A stretch of DNA of 64,000 nt from Ochotona curzoniae (Eukaryota; Chordata; Mammalia; Lagomorpha; Ochotonidae). Positions 12,250-22,575 of the stretch are shown one piece after another. The stretch lies in contig NW_024464918.1 in the NCBI RefSeq assembly GCF_017591425.1, forward strand, positions 26,440,001 to 26,504,000, given 5' to 3'. Under the pieces are notes generated by a model, which saw nothing but the letters and a program-made list of their open reading frames with translations, did no database searches and had not been told where the DNA came from. Position numbers and translations under genes: made by a program. The stretch's first letter is position 1. Every line of letters begins with the position of its first letter.

Positions 12250-12425
12250 TTGTTCCTTTTTAACTGTGGTAAAACAGACACAACACTAACAATGTCATGA
12301 AATCCACCTACGGACTCTTCATCTTGCCAAACTGAAACTCTGCACAGTTAGAAATCTCTCCGCCTCTCTTCCCTCTGCCCCTGACAACCAACCCCCTTCC
12401 GCCTCCTGTCTCTAGCAACCTGACT
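12250..12425 (+). mobile_element. Old L1 3'-end fragment
   Basis: Blocks resemble mammalian L1 3' ends: 'aactgtggtaaaacagacac', 'ttgccaaactgaaactctgc', then a C-rich stretch with 'tgacaacc' and 'ctagcaacctgactgctcc'. The call rests on recalled L1 consensus. Confidence 0.5.
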
Positions 12426-12949
12426 GCTCCATCTTTCCAGGACTGGGCTACCCCGCCGGGCTCATCTGTGTTACAACAGGTGTCAGCACGCCCTTTGTTT
12501 TCAAGCTGAATCACATCTATCCACCCAACTCCAGAGTGGACAAGCATCTGCTTCCAATTATTTTCTGTTCCCCCTTTGGCTTTTCCAGCCCATTTCCTGC
12601 CACCTTCTCGCACCCTCAGGGTCCCTCACAACCCTGACTCGGGATGCAAGGGACCTTTCCCCACCGCGTCTCCCTCCTGGCCTCTGGGTGCTTCTACCCT
12701 CAGCCCACCACCTTCCCTAACCACCTTCCCGCACGCCTGGCTGCTTCGCGGACACCCTAAGTTCCCTTGCCTCAGCTGTTGCTGCAACGCTGCGTTGGGA
12801 GACTCCAGCGGTTTGGAGGGAGTCCACCTCCCTCTTCTGTCCCACAGCACTCTCAGATTCACGGTGACGAGCACCGTCCCACGTCCTACCCGCCATCGCC
12901 CACTTGCAGCAGCGATAGACACCAAACCCACTCCCCGCTCTCTGAGGAT

Positions 12950-13148
12950 GCGCAAGACACCCAGGAACCACGAGGGGAAAGCCCCGCGAGGCCGGGCAGC
13001 GTCGCGCGGTGCTTCCTGGGAGCTGTAGTCCGCGGACGCGCCCGCAGTCCCGGCAGCCCCCGCGCGGAGACCCGCGGGACGCGCCCGCGAAGGTGGCGGG
13101 GCCCTGCGAGGCTCGAGGTGCCGGGCGCCGGGCCGGCCGGGGGCGGGG
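12950..13148 (+). promoter_or_regulatory. CpG-rich promoter of the p24 paralogue, with ZNF143-like motif
   Basis: GC- and CpG-rich segment upstream of the second p24 gene. On the minus strand, 13029-13011 reads ACTACAGCTCCCAGGAAGC, a close match to the ZNF143/SBS type. It lies 119 bp from the candidate ATG and is antisense to the gene, as is the equivalent motif of TMED9. A short upstream frame starts at 12948 and stops before the gene. Confidence 0.6.
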
Positions 13149-14895
13149 ATGGGTCTGGGCGCGGCGGCCGGGCTTGGCCCTGCAGCTGCTGCTGGGGCAG
13201 CTGCTGGTCGCGGGCCCCGGGGGCGCGCTCTACCTCGAGGTCCGCGAGCTGGAGAAGAAGTGCTTCATCCAGGAGATCCCCGAGGGCACGGTGGTCCTGG
13301 GTACCTTCCCTCGGCGCACCCCGGGGCCAGCGAGCGCATGGGGTGTGGGCAGTGCAGCCTTCCTTGAGGGTGCCAGGGTCCAGGCCGGGATGGAGGAGGG
13401 AGGAGATGGCGGGCAAGCGCCTCATCGCTGAGGCCTGCAAGCCAAGAGGGGTGCGGGGGGGGAGGGGGTGCCCTGGCCCTCCCACGACCCCCATGAGGGC
13501 GGTGGGCCTGGGTGGACCTGTGACGATCGAGATGCGAGCCACTTGTCTCGTCCTTAGGGACCTATAAGACCGAGCTCTATGACCCTCCAATGGAGAAGTA
13601 CCAGCCCTCCCCGCAGTGGATCAACTTGTTCGTGTTCGTGAAGGACCCGGAGGACAAGGTGTGCAGCGCCCAGGTCCCGGTGTCGTTGCTTCACCCTGCA
13701 TTTCCCATGCTCGGGGGAGGGCTGGGCAAGGAAGCGTGTGTTGGCAGCACTGGGGGCCCTCAGTGTGGCCCGGCTCGTGGAAGTCTGGCTTCCTCTGCTG
13801 GAAGCAGATACATGTCCAGCTGTGTCCTCTAGAACCTTCTGGCTCGCCAGTACGGCCCCCAGGGCAGCTTTAGCTTCACCTCGCAGTCCCCAGGAGAGCA
13901 CCAGATCTGCATCCACCTGGAGTCCATCCGCTTCTCCCTCTCCAATGAAGACAAACTGGTGAGTATGGCAGGTGTGTGCCTCCGCCCCCCACTCCCGTGC
14001 CCTGGAACCCTGTGTCTATCCTTGGGATGAGATGGGCATGGTGGCTGGTACCATTTGAGGAGCACTGGGGCTTTGTTGGAATAAGCCGGGAAAGAAGGAC
14101 CTGGAAGGGAGTCTCCCTGACTTAAATCCTGCCTTGGCTTCCTGCCAGCCACAGTTTGGTGTGAAATTCAGAGCCCATCAGCACCAAGGTGCCAGTAGGT
14201 TCTCCATGAACACTTCCTCCCAACACAGACCTTCGTGCCTCAGACACTGAGCAGTCATATGGGCAGCGCTCTTGTCCCCCTTGGCTCTGAATGCAGGCCA
14301 TGGCACTGCAGGCAGCCAGGGCCTCAGGCCAGTGTTCTGGCACCCAGAGCAGAGCCCAGCCCCCAGTGAGTGAGTGTGGCATTGAGCTGCCAGGGCCAGA
14401 TCCAGTGTAGAGAAGGGAAGCTGGGTCTGGCCCTAGCATGGAGCCAAGTGCCCTGACCCCACGCCTCCCTCACCCCTCTGTGTGCCCAGGCCGTCCACTT
14501 GGACATGCAGCTGGGTGAACACACCAACGATTATGCGGAATTTGCCACAAAGGACAAGCTAAGCCAGCTGCATCTGCGCGTGCGGCAGCTGGTGGAACAG
14601 GTGGCACAGATCCAGAAGGAGCAGGAGTACCAGCGGGTGAGGGCTGGGCAGGGCCAGTCATGGCGGGGATCATGCAGCCTCCTGAACTTCCGCTGGGGCT
14701 AACTTCCATTCTTGCCAGACACTTTCCCTGTTGTCCGCTCCACAGTGGCGGGAGGAGCGCTTCCGGCAGACCAGTGAGAGCACCAACCAGCGGGTGTTGT
14801 GGTGGTCCATCCTGCAGACCCTCATCCTCGTGGCCGTCGGCGTCTGGCAGATGCGGCACCTCAAGAGCTTCTTTGAAGCCAAGAAGCTGGTGTAG
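13149..14895 (+). CDS. TMED9-like p24 family protein (unnamed paralogue; start codon uncertain)
   Basis: Predicted p24 alpha-type cargo/coat adaptor of the early secretory pathway. Exons: about 13149-13300, 13558-13658, 13833-13958, 14490-14636, 14746-14895; exons 2-4 (101, 126, 147 nt) equal TMED9 in length and phase, with all junctions GT-AG. By hand, 96 of 149 aligned mature residues before the last exon match TMED9. It keeps the cysteine pair (KKCFI, HQICIH), the coiled coil, one membrane helix ([17 protein letters not shown]) and the FF..KKLV coat-binding tail. It lacks the TMED9 NST sequon (HLES instead). The only ATG nearby (13149) is in another frame from the signal peptide and mature start ([21 protein letters not shown]); that frame is open upstream but has no ATG. 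So this is either a gene with a 1-nt sequence error or unseen 5' exon, or a recently broken copy. Not TMED4 or TMED11 by sequence. Confidence 0.75.
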
Positions 14896-15570
14896 TAGGG
14901 ACCCAGAGACCTGGCTGCTGCTCGCTCCCCTTCCGATGCCGCGGGAGGGCAGGTGGCCTGGCTGCGTCTGTCTCCTGCCTTTGCCCACTCGCTACCCTTC
15001 CACCCTCCTACCCCATCCCTGCCCAGCTCTGTAGAGCTCCATGGCCACGAGGGACAGAGGACATGTTTGATCCAGTTTCTCAGTCAGCACTGGGGAAGGG
15101 ATGGGTTTCCAGCCAGGGACACTGGGTTAGACATAGCTGTGTGTTTCGGCTGAGCAGCAGGTAGAGAGGTTGTGTCCCTAGCCCCAGTGTTAAGCAAAGC
15201 GGGAAGAATTGTCATAGGATGGAAAAGTGTGAATATAAATTTTACCTTGCAGACTTGCCAGCATAAGCTTTGATCGCCTCATACTGTGTAGCGCATTGTG
15301 CCGTTGTCATTATACGATCAGACAGTGCCATCGATGCCCTGCTGACGTTGCTGGGGGCAGATCCCAAGGTGAATGTGGCGAAGGGAACTTGTACCCCTGG
15401 AGGTTTGTGACAACCTATAGAGCTTTTTCCAAAGCGGTCCAACTTGGGCTTTTTTTCGCCAACGTGATTTGTGTACTCTGTTCCTTCGTCTCCCTTTGCT
15501 CCAGTCCAGTCATCTCAGCTGCCAGGTTCTTCTACAAGGTCAACTCAGTGCGTCTGGCACACTCAATAAA
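14896..15570 (+). other. Probable 3' UTR of the p24 paralogue, with polyadenylation signal
   Basis: No further exon follows the TAG at 14893-14895. An AATAAA hexamer at 15565-15570 in non-repeat sequence is the first good poly(A) signal. The extent is inferred. Confidence 0.5.
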
Positions 15571-16796
15571 TTCAGATCATTAAAAGAGAACCCCCCTCAC
15601 AGGGAAGGGCCAGTGTGACAGCCCCAGCTCTTGGCCCTGAACCAGACTCACCCTCCCTTGGGAAACTTGAGGGCTGATCACCCCAGTGTGTGAGCCCCAG
15701 GAGGCACTGCCCTTTTGTGGGGTGGCCATGATTACATTATTAGCCTCTGGGAAGTAAATAGGACTAGGGCCTGGTGGGCGGGGGGGGATTGGAGGACCAA
15801 TGCAGGGAAACTTGACCACAAGGTGGTCTCAGGGCCCACTTCCCTCACTTGCAGTCTCGAGAGATATGGGGCATTCTGCTGTGCTACAGGTGGGCATGGT
15901 TCTGCCCCATGGGACCTGTGGTGTGGGCACCAAGCAAGGCAGGGTGTTGTTCCTGAGGAAGAAGGTGTGGGTGCAGAATGACACAGTGGGAACCCTCATG
16001 TAACCTAAAATGTCAGAGAAGCAAGCCTTTTGGAATTGAGACTTGTGATGGGGGTCAGCTGGGGAAGAGTGCTCCAGCCAGAGGGAGCCCCCAAAGCAAC
16101 CGAGCATGTCCCCACTTGGGAAAGGCAGAGAAAGATGACATTCAAGACCTGAGCCAGAGAGGCCACCTAGAGCTGGCTTCCAGTTTGGGGTTCCTACCAG
16201 CTAGGATTTGCCTCTTCCCTGATGATGTGCCTCCTTAGGAGAAACGTCCCTCGTACCCATACAGTGAGCTCTTAGCCTGACAATTTAGTAGAGTGGTGGA
16301 CACACACAGAGTCCCATCGTGCCAATCTCTATTTCCACATGGGACCTTGGCAGTCACTCCAGGCACATAATGTGTTTGCCCATGTTAGAGAAGCAAGCCA
16401 GCTTGCAAAGAACAGGCTATCTGAAGTCTGGCTGATCTTGGTGGCACTTTGCACCTGTAGGCAAATAAAGAACCCAGTACCAAGAGTTAAGGCTCCCTGT
16501 CCCTGAATAAGCTGGCAGTAGATTGGAGAGAAAATCTTTTCCTTTGTAACACATTACTGTAAAGGCTGGGACTCCAACTGGACTCCCAGGGGTCTGAGCT
16601 GTCTGTAGGCTGTACACTGCCACAAACTCCAGAAGAAGAGCCCTCCCTTGCCTCTTCCAGCTGTGGTGGGCCCCAGGTACTCCTTGGTTTGTGGCTGCAG
16701 AAATTCATTCTGTGCCTCTGTCTTCATGTGACCTTAGAAAGACACCTGTCATTGGGTTAGGCCTGCCGAGATAATCCTGCTCTGATCCTTAGATTA
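15571..16796. other. Intergenic, unique-looking sequence
   Basis: No SINE, exon or RNA gene recognised. Short open frames only. Confidence 0.5.
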
Positions 16797-17200
16797 GAGG
16801 CAGGCGTTTGCCCAAGCAGCTAGCACATCGCTATGCCTCATCACAGGACCCGAGTTCAATCCCCAGCTCTGCCTCTTAACTCCGGCTTTCAGTTCTGGCT
16901 GATCCTGGGAAGCAGTGAGGACAGCCCTAGTATTTAGGTGCCTGACTCCCTCGCAGGAGAGCTGGATTAAGTCCCAGCTCCTGACTTCAGTTGGGATATT
17001 GTGGGTGTTCTCCAGCTTCAACACCAGCATCCCATACAAGTGCTCGTTAGAGTTCTAGCTGCTCCAGCCCCCTGCTGATGCACTGGAGAAAGCAGAAGAT
17101 GGCTGAACTGCCAGGGCTTCTACCACCAAGTGGGAGATAACCAGCAGGTGGAGTTCCAGGCCCCAGACCAAAGCTTGAAAGAGAGAGAGAGAGAGAGACC
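16797..17200 (+). mobile_element. Degenerate SINE copies ending in (GA)n
   Basis: Two old plus-oriented pieces (about 16797-17010 and 17020-17200) with 'gcatcccatacaagtgc' and 'ctccagccccctgctgatgc', ending in a (GA)n run at 17178-17199. Confidence 0.45.
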
Positions 17201-17614
17201 TTCCATCCGCAGGGTTGTGGAGCACATAGGTGGTGCCTGATGGCCCTAGTCCTTGAGCCCTATTGTGTCTTACAAGCAGGGTAGTGCGCATCCAGGTCCC
17301 AAATGCTCTTCCAATGGCAGCAACAAGAACTCCCTTTGCTTTCAGGGGCTCTCCCCTCCATGGTGGGCCTTGGCACCTCTCCTCCCAGCCTCTCTCTCCT
17401 GTCACCTTAGCAGACACATCAGGCCCTTGTAGGAGCGAGGATGAGACTGTGGCCAGTCTATGTGCATCATCACTGACCATCCCGTCAGTGACCTTGGGCT
17501 CTGCAAACATTCCTAATGGTGGGCGGGGGAGGGGTGTTGTACTTGAGCCTTGGTTTGCCTGCCGCAGCGCGGGTGGGACAATCCAGAACCTTCCCTCTTG
17601 GGACCAGCACTGTG

Positions 17615-17860
17615 GCCTATCAAGTGAAGCCTCTGCCTGCAGCGCCCATGTGGACACTGGTTCGTGTCTTGGCTGCTGTACTTCCAATCCAGCTGCCTGT
17701 TTATACGCCTGGGGAAAGCAGTGGAAGATGGCCCAAGTGGGAATCCACAGAAGCTCCTGGCTCCTGGCTTTGGATTGGCCCAGCTCTGGCTTTTGGGGCC
17801 ATTTGGGCAGTAAATCAGCAAATGAAAGAGGTGTGTGTGTGTGTGTGTGTGTGTGTAAGA
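17615..17860 (+). mobile_element. CSINE with (TG)n in place of its 3' end
   Basis: 'cccatgtggacactggttcg', 'ggaaagcagtggaagatggc' and 'gctcctggctcctggctttg' are clear. The usual CT-rich end is replaced by a (GT)n run at 17831-17857. Confidence 0.8.
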
Positions 17861-18665
17861 ACTTTCTCCCTGAAGCATGGGCTGGGGCTGGCTAACTCCT
17901 TATTCGCAGGGAGCCACACCCTGCAGGGCATCTGGAGCTGCGGCCCCCAGCACAGCCTCCCAGTGCTGGCCACGCGCTCCTCGCCCTCAGTCTCAGGTCT
18001 GGGACAGGCTGTGCATTCTCCCTTACGCTGCTTGCCTCCACCATTCCCTGGGGAGTTATGGCACACAGCTCCATGTGTGTCTCCACACTTCGCCTCTGCC
18101 ATGGCCCCTGACACTGGGCAGGGTTGAGTCTCGGACTCTGACTTCACAGTGGTCTCCTTGGATCCTGGAGGACTCTCCTGTGGATATACATGAATCCCTG
18201 ATCCACCCTTCTCATCCGCACCAATCAGAGAGCATCACGGTTCAGCTCTGCGCTCTCACAGCCGTTTCTAAACATCCGATAGGCAGGTGTTTTCTGGAAG
18301 GGGTGGGATGGAGAGAGCGGTGGACACAGGCTTCTCTCACCTTCTTTGGTCCAGCCAGAGGCCCTCTGTGTCTATCCCCAGTGCCTCCTTTGCCTGCCAA
18401 AGCCCCTAGGCAGCCACGCTTATTCCTACCACCAACATCAAAGGAAACCCCTCCATGGTTCCCTCCAGCAACCTGCAAATTCCATCCTGGAGGATGTGAT
18501 CAGACCTGGGGCACAAAAGACCAGAATTATGTTGGGGGAGGCATCCTGTGCCCACTGCCAGCCCTCACACTGGCAGAACCGCGTGGAGGGAGTAAGGTAC
18601 AGTGTCCACGCGCCCCCACAGTATCATGAAAAAAGGCAGGCTGCTTGTCTCTTCTTTTTAGTTGT
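17861..18665. other. Intergenic, with a 250-codon open frame judged non-coding
   Basis: A plus-strand frame from an ATG at 17877 stays open to 18629. Its translation is Pro/Ser/Trp-rich without a recognised domain, it begins just after a (GT)n run, and no exon signals or poly(A) signal support it. Confidence 0.5.
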
Positions 18666-18991
18666 ATAAGATTTGTTTATTTTTATTGGAAAGTCAGATT
18701 TACAGAGAGAAGGAAAGACAGAGAGAAAGATCTTCCATCCCTTGGTTCACTCCCCAAGTGGTCTCAATGGCCAGAACTGAGCCGATCTGAAGCCAGGAGC
18801 CAGAAGCTTCTTCTGCCTCTCCCACACAGGTGCAGGGTCCCAAGGGTTTGGGCTGTCCTCGACTGCTTTCCCAGGCCACAAGCAGGGAGTTGGATGGGAA
18901 GCTGAGCCACCAGGATATGAACTGGTGCTTTATATTGGATCCTGGTGCATGTAAGACAAGGATTTAGCCACTAGGCTACCACACTGGGCCT
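18666..18991 (-). mobile_element. CSINE
   Basis: Reverse copy: 'tttgtttatttttattggaa', 'gatctgaagccaggagccag', 'tgctttcccaggccacaagc', ending 'accacactgggcc'. Confidence 0.9.
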
Positions 18992-20455
18992 TGTCTGATC
19001 TAACAGCCATATCCTTGCCCCTGACCCCTGAATGGCAGCATGGAGTGCAGAAGGGAGCCTCAGTGGAGGCTTGGGGACCACCCTGTCATTCTTGCCTACC
19101 GAGCCAGGCTTCTACCTTCCAGGTTATGGTGTGAGTCCACTCCGAGGTTGATGCGGCAGATTTTTGCTCAAGCAGCCATGCTGGTGTCTAGGTTGTGATA
19201 CAGATTATGGTTGGGGAGCACGCCCAACCCCCCCCACACACACCACAGCAGGGGGCCTGCAGGTGCTGCCAAACTCACACCTGTAGCACACCGTGCTGGG
19301 GGTTGGAAACAGGCCCAGGGAAAGTGATCTCTCTAGAACAATTCCCTTTTTCTGCAGTGACTGATTTTAAAGGGTGTCTCTGCCCCTGCTCTGCCTGCCA
19401 TAGTGGAACTGCTTCCCCTTTGCTTCCCAGGCCCCTTCCCTCTGTGTAGTGTGTTCAGACCCTCAGCCTTCCTGTGTCTACTCCCAATGCATTGCCATGG
19501 GCACGGGCTCAGCCACTGCCTACTGAGCTGTAATTCCTACTCTGTACGCGTTAACATCTCAACTCTACAGAGTGAGGGCTTTAGGTCAGACATGGGCTAA
19601 CTTCCAGGTGCTAAATCTCACCGGCAGTGTGCCAACAAGCACGTCACCTGATGCCTGTGGCCTTATCCATTCAGAAACTAATGGGACACTGCTGGCTAAG
19701 CACCAACCACAGGCTTTGGCTTGTAGCAGTGGGAAATAGCTCATTTGCACTAGAGGGCAACGGTACGGTACTTATTCACTTCAGGGGTAACTAGACTTAA
19801 ACATGCAGAAATAAGAGGACTTAACCAACACAGTGTCCTAACCTGGGCACCTCCAAACCCCAATGCAGCAGGAGAGCAGAAACTGGACCCAGTTCACGAC
19901 TTAGAAGTAATATGGGTCCAGATGGACTGAAGATGAGGGCAAGCTGGGCCACTGTTCTTGGACAGGTGGGAGACAAGCAGAGACACTTAGAGGCTTGGTC
20001 AGCTTTGGGGGGGTCGCACCAACAGGGAGGGCACGTTTATTATCTCTGGTTTGCTCTGCATGGAGTAAGGAAACAGAATTAGCTAGAACACATGGGATGC
20101 TTGGTTGAGGGGGAAGGTCAAGAGCAAGACAGGAACTAGATCTTCAGTGTGGTCACTTCAGGAACCATGTCTCAGCCACACATGCTGGGTGACAGGTTGT
20201 CAGGGTCCTGCGTAGGAATGGCAATGAAGATGAGCACAAAGAAGGGCGTAAATCAGGGAAGTGATGCTGTCTTGGTCCATTTCCTGTGCCCACAACAACA
20301 TATCTGATGAGCGATTAATGAAGAGATACATTAAGCAGTGACGCACCTTCAAAGCTCCGGTGAGGGCCCACTGGCTACATAGCCTCATGGTGGGAACACA
20401 TGACACAGGAAGTTGAGAAGGATTCGTGAGCCAGACTTGCTCTTTTTCTTGATTT
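18992..20455. other. Intergenic, no gene recognised
   Basis: Mostly unrecognised. A stretch near 20265-20400 ('cttggtccatttcctgtgcc') may be an old repeat. Confidence 0.4.
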
Positions 20456-20752
20456 ATGCTTGCTTTATTTACCTGAGAGAGGGAGAGACAGAGAGGTCTT
20501 CCACCAGTTGATTCACCTCTATGATGGCCATTACTGCCAGGGCTGCACCAGGATGCAGCCAAGAATCTGAAACTCCATCTAGGACTATCATAAGCTGCCA
20601 GTGGCCCAAGCACTTGGACCCTCTTGTGCTGTTTACCAGGAGCGTTAGCAGAGAGAGGATCAGAACTGGTGCAGCCAGGACTTGAACCAGCACCTGTGTA
20701 TGAGATGTTAGCGTCGTAGGTGGCAGTTTAACTTGCTGTGACAAACTCCAGC
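20456..20752 (-). mobile_element. Diverged CSINE
   Basis: Reverse copy with 'gagagggagagacagagagg', 'ggcccaagcacttggaccct' and terminal 'aaactccagcccc'. Confidence 0.75.
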
Positions 20753-21311
20753 CCCCCTTTTAGTTCAAAAGGTTTTTTATTTTTCCTGTCATAGTTCCAT
20801 AATTTAACACTCCTTTTCAAAGTAGTATAAAACCTACCAGCTCTAGCTATTTTTATATTCATTTCTTTTCTATGAAAGTGTACACATGTAAAAAAAAGTG
20901 TTAATATTAAATAAAATGTGCATGCTTTTCTTTTGTTAGTCTTTTGCTTTGTCCACAGGTCCTAGTTACAGAACCTAAGAGGGAAGAAAAATCTTTCTTC
21001 CCATACCAGCTGATTGCCTCATAGGACTGCTGAACCAAGACGTAAATCTCAAAATCTTCACATTGCTCTTTCTTTCAAGCCTTACAATCTTCTTCGTTGT
21101 CCAGCACCATGCTCCATCAGAAGTGAGGCTCAGAGCTCCCATCGTTGCCCCAAACTTCCTTCCACTTCCATGTTTGGCTTCCATCCTCGATGGTCATGGT
21201 CCCGTCCTCCACTGTGGAGGACAAGAAGATCGCATCTGAAAAGCCTCTGTGCTGAGCAGGTGCGTGAAGCAACTGCCTCCCTCAGGTTGGGTGATATCTA
21301 TTCCAAGTTCT

Positions 21312-21597
21312 TTTATTATTATTATTATTAAATTATTTCTTTGAGAGGGAAGAGAGAGCTTCCATCCTCTGATTCACTCTCTAGGTGATCACAATGGACA
21401 GGGTTGATCCAGGCTGACTGAAGCCAGCAGTCAGGAGCTTACCTGGGGCTCCCATGTGAGAGGCATCTGACTGCTCTCGCCTACTGCCTCCTGGGGCAGA
21501 TAATATGTGGGTATTAGCAGGAAGCTTGAAAGGGCAGCAGGACCAGGATTTGAGCCCAAACACTCTAATGTGAGATGTAAGCTCTCTGAATGATATC
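21312..21597 (-). mobile_element. Diverged CSINE with ATT run at its tail
   Basis: T-rich/(ATT)n end, then 'tgaagccagcagtcaggagc' and a poorly kept head. Directly precedes a younger SINE. Confidence 0.65.
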
Positions 21598-21603
21598 TTT
21601 TTG

Positions 21604-21922
21604 TATTATTATTATTTTTTGATTATTTTTATTTATTGATATACAGAGAGGAGAGACAGAGAGGAAGATCTTCCGTCCTATGATCCACTCCCCAAGTGAG
21701 CGCAATGGCCGATACTATGCCGGTCCGAAGCCAGGAGCCTCTTCCGGGTCTCCCACGCGGGTGCAAGGTCCCAAAGCCTTGGGCTGTCCTCGACTGCTTT
21801 CCCAGGCCACAGGCAGGGAGCTGGATGGGAAGCGGGGCTGCCGGGATTAGAACCAGCGCCCATATGGGATCCCAGGCGTTCAAAGTGAGGACCTTAATCA
21901 CTGCACCATCGCGCCGGGCCCA
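21604..21922 (-). mobile_element. Young-subfamily CSINE
   Basis: Reverse copy nearly identical to the element at 5089-5420, including the diagnostic 'gatactatgcc' block, ending 'accatcgcgccgggccca'. Confidence 0.93.
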
Positions 21923-21949
21923 GAGACAACTTTTAAAAACCCAAGAGGG

Positions 21950-22575
21950 GCCAACATCATGGTGCAGTGGGTACAGCCACCCCCTCCTGCAGTCAGCATC
22001 CCGTACGAACACCTGTTCAAGTCCCAGCAGCTCCACTTCTGATCCAGCTCCCTGCTAACGTGCCTGGGAAGCAGCGGAGGATGACCTAAATATTTGGGCC
22101 CCTGACACCCACATGGTAGATCAGAGAAGCTCTCTGCTTATAGTCTGTCCCAGCCTGTCCTAACCCTGGCTATTGCAGCCATCTAGGGAGTAAATTTTCC
22201 TTTATTTTTATTGGGAAGGCAAATTTTACAGAGAGAAGAGATAAATCTTCCATCCTTTGGTTCACACCCCAGGTGGCTACAACAGTTGGAGCTGGACCAG
22301 TCTGAAGCCAGGAGCTAGTAGTTTCTTCTGGGTCTCCCACGCAGGTGCATGGTCCCAAAGCCATTCCCTATTGCTTTCCCATGCCAGAAACAGGGAGCTG
22401 GATGGGAAGCAGAGCAAACAGGATATGAACCAGCACCCATATGGGATCCCAGTGGCTGCAAGGTAAGGATTTAGTCAATTAGCTCATCACTCTGGGCCTA
22501 GACATCCTGGGAAATAAGCCAGTGGATGGAAGATTCTCTCTGTCTAACTCTGACTTTGACTGTTAAACAAATTAT
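21950..22575 (+). mobile_element. CSINE interrupted by a reverse CSINE
   Basis: Left part 21950-22192 ends at 'catctagggagtaaa'; the right part 22505-22575 continues with 'ccagtggatggaagattctc'. The element at 22193-22500 separates them. Confidence 0.7.
22193..22500 (-). mobile_element. CSINE nested in another SINE
   Basis: 'tttatttttattgggaaggc' through 'ctgaagccaggagctagtag' to 'cactctgggcc'. Confidence 0.8.

Noticed and set aside
13009..13148. N-terminal extension of the p24 paralogue starting at a GTG at 13009
   Set aside because: The frame is open, but it crosses the ZNF143-like promoter motif, has no ATG, and p24 proteins have short signal peptides. Not used as a start.
12886..13590. 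234-codon minus-strand frame over the paralogue promoter and exon 1
   Set aside because: Antisense shadow of a CpG island. It contains reversed exon 1 sequence.
15242..15442. Possible small gene in the 3' flank of the paralogue
   Set aside because: 66-codon minus frame with no family resemblance. Better explained as 3' UTR sequence.
17877..18629. 250-codon plus-strand open frame starting with ATG
   Set aside because: Low-complexity Pro/Ser/Trp-rich translation, no domain or splice context, and it starts beside a (GT)n run. A chance frame in GC-rich DNA.
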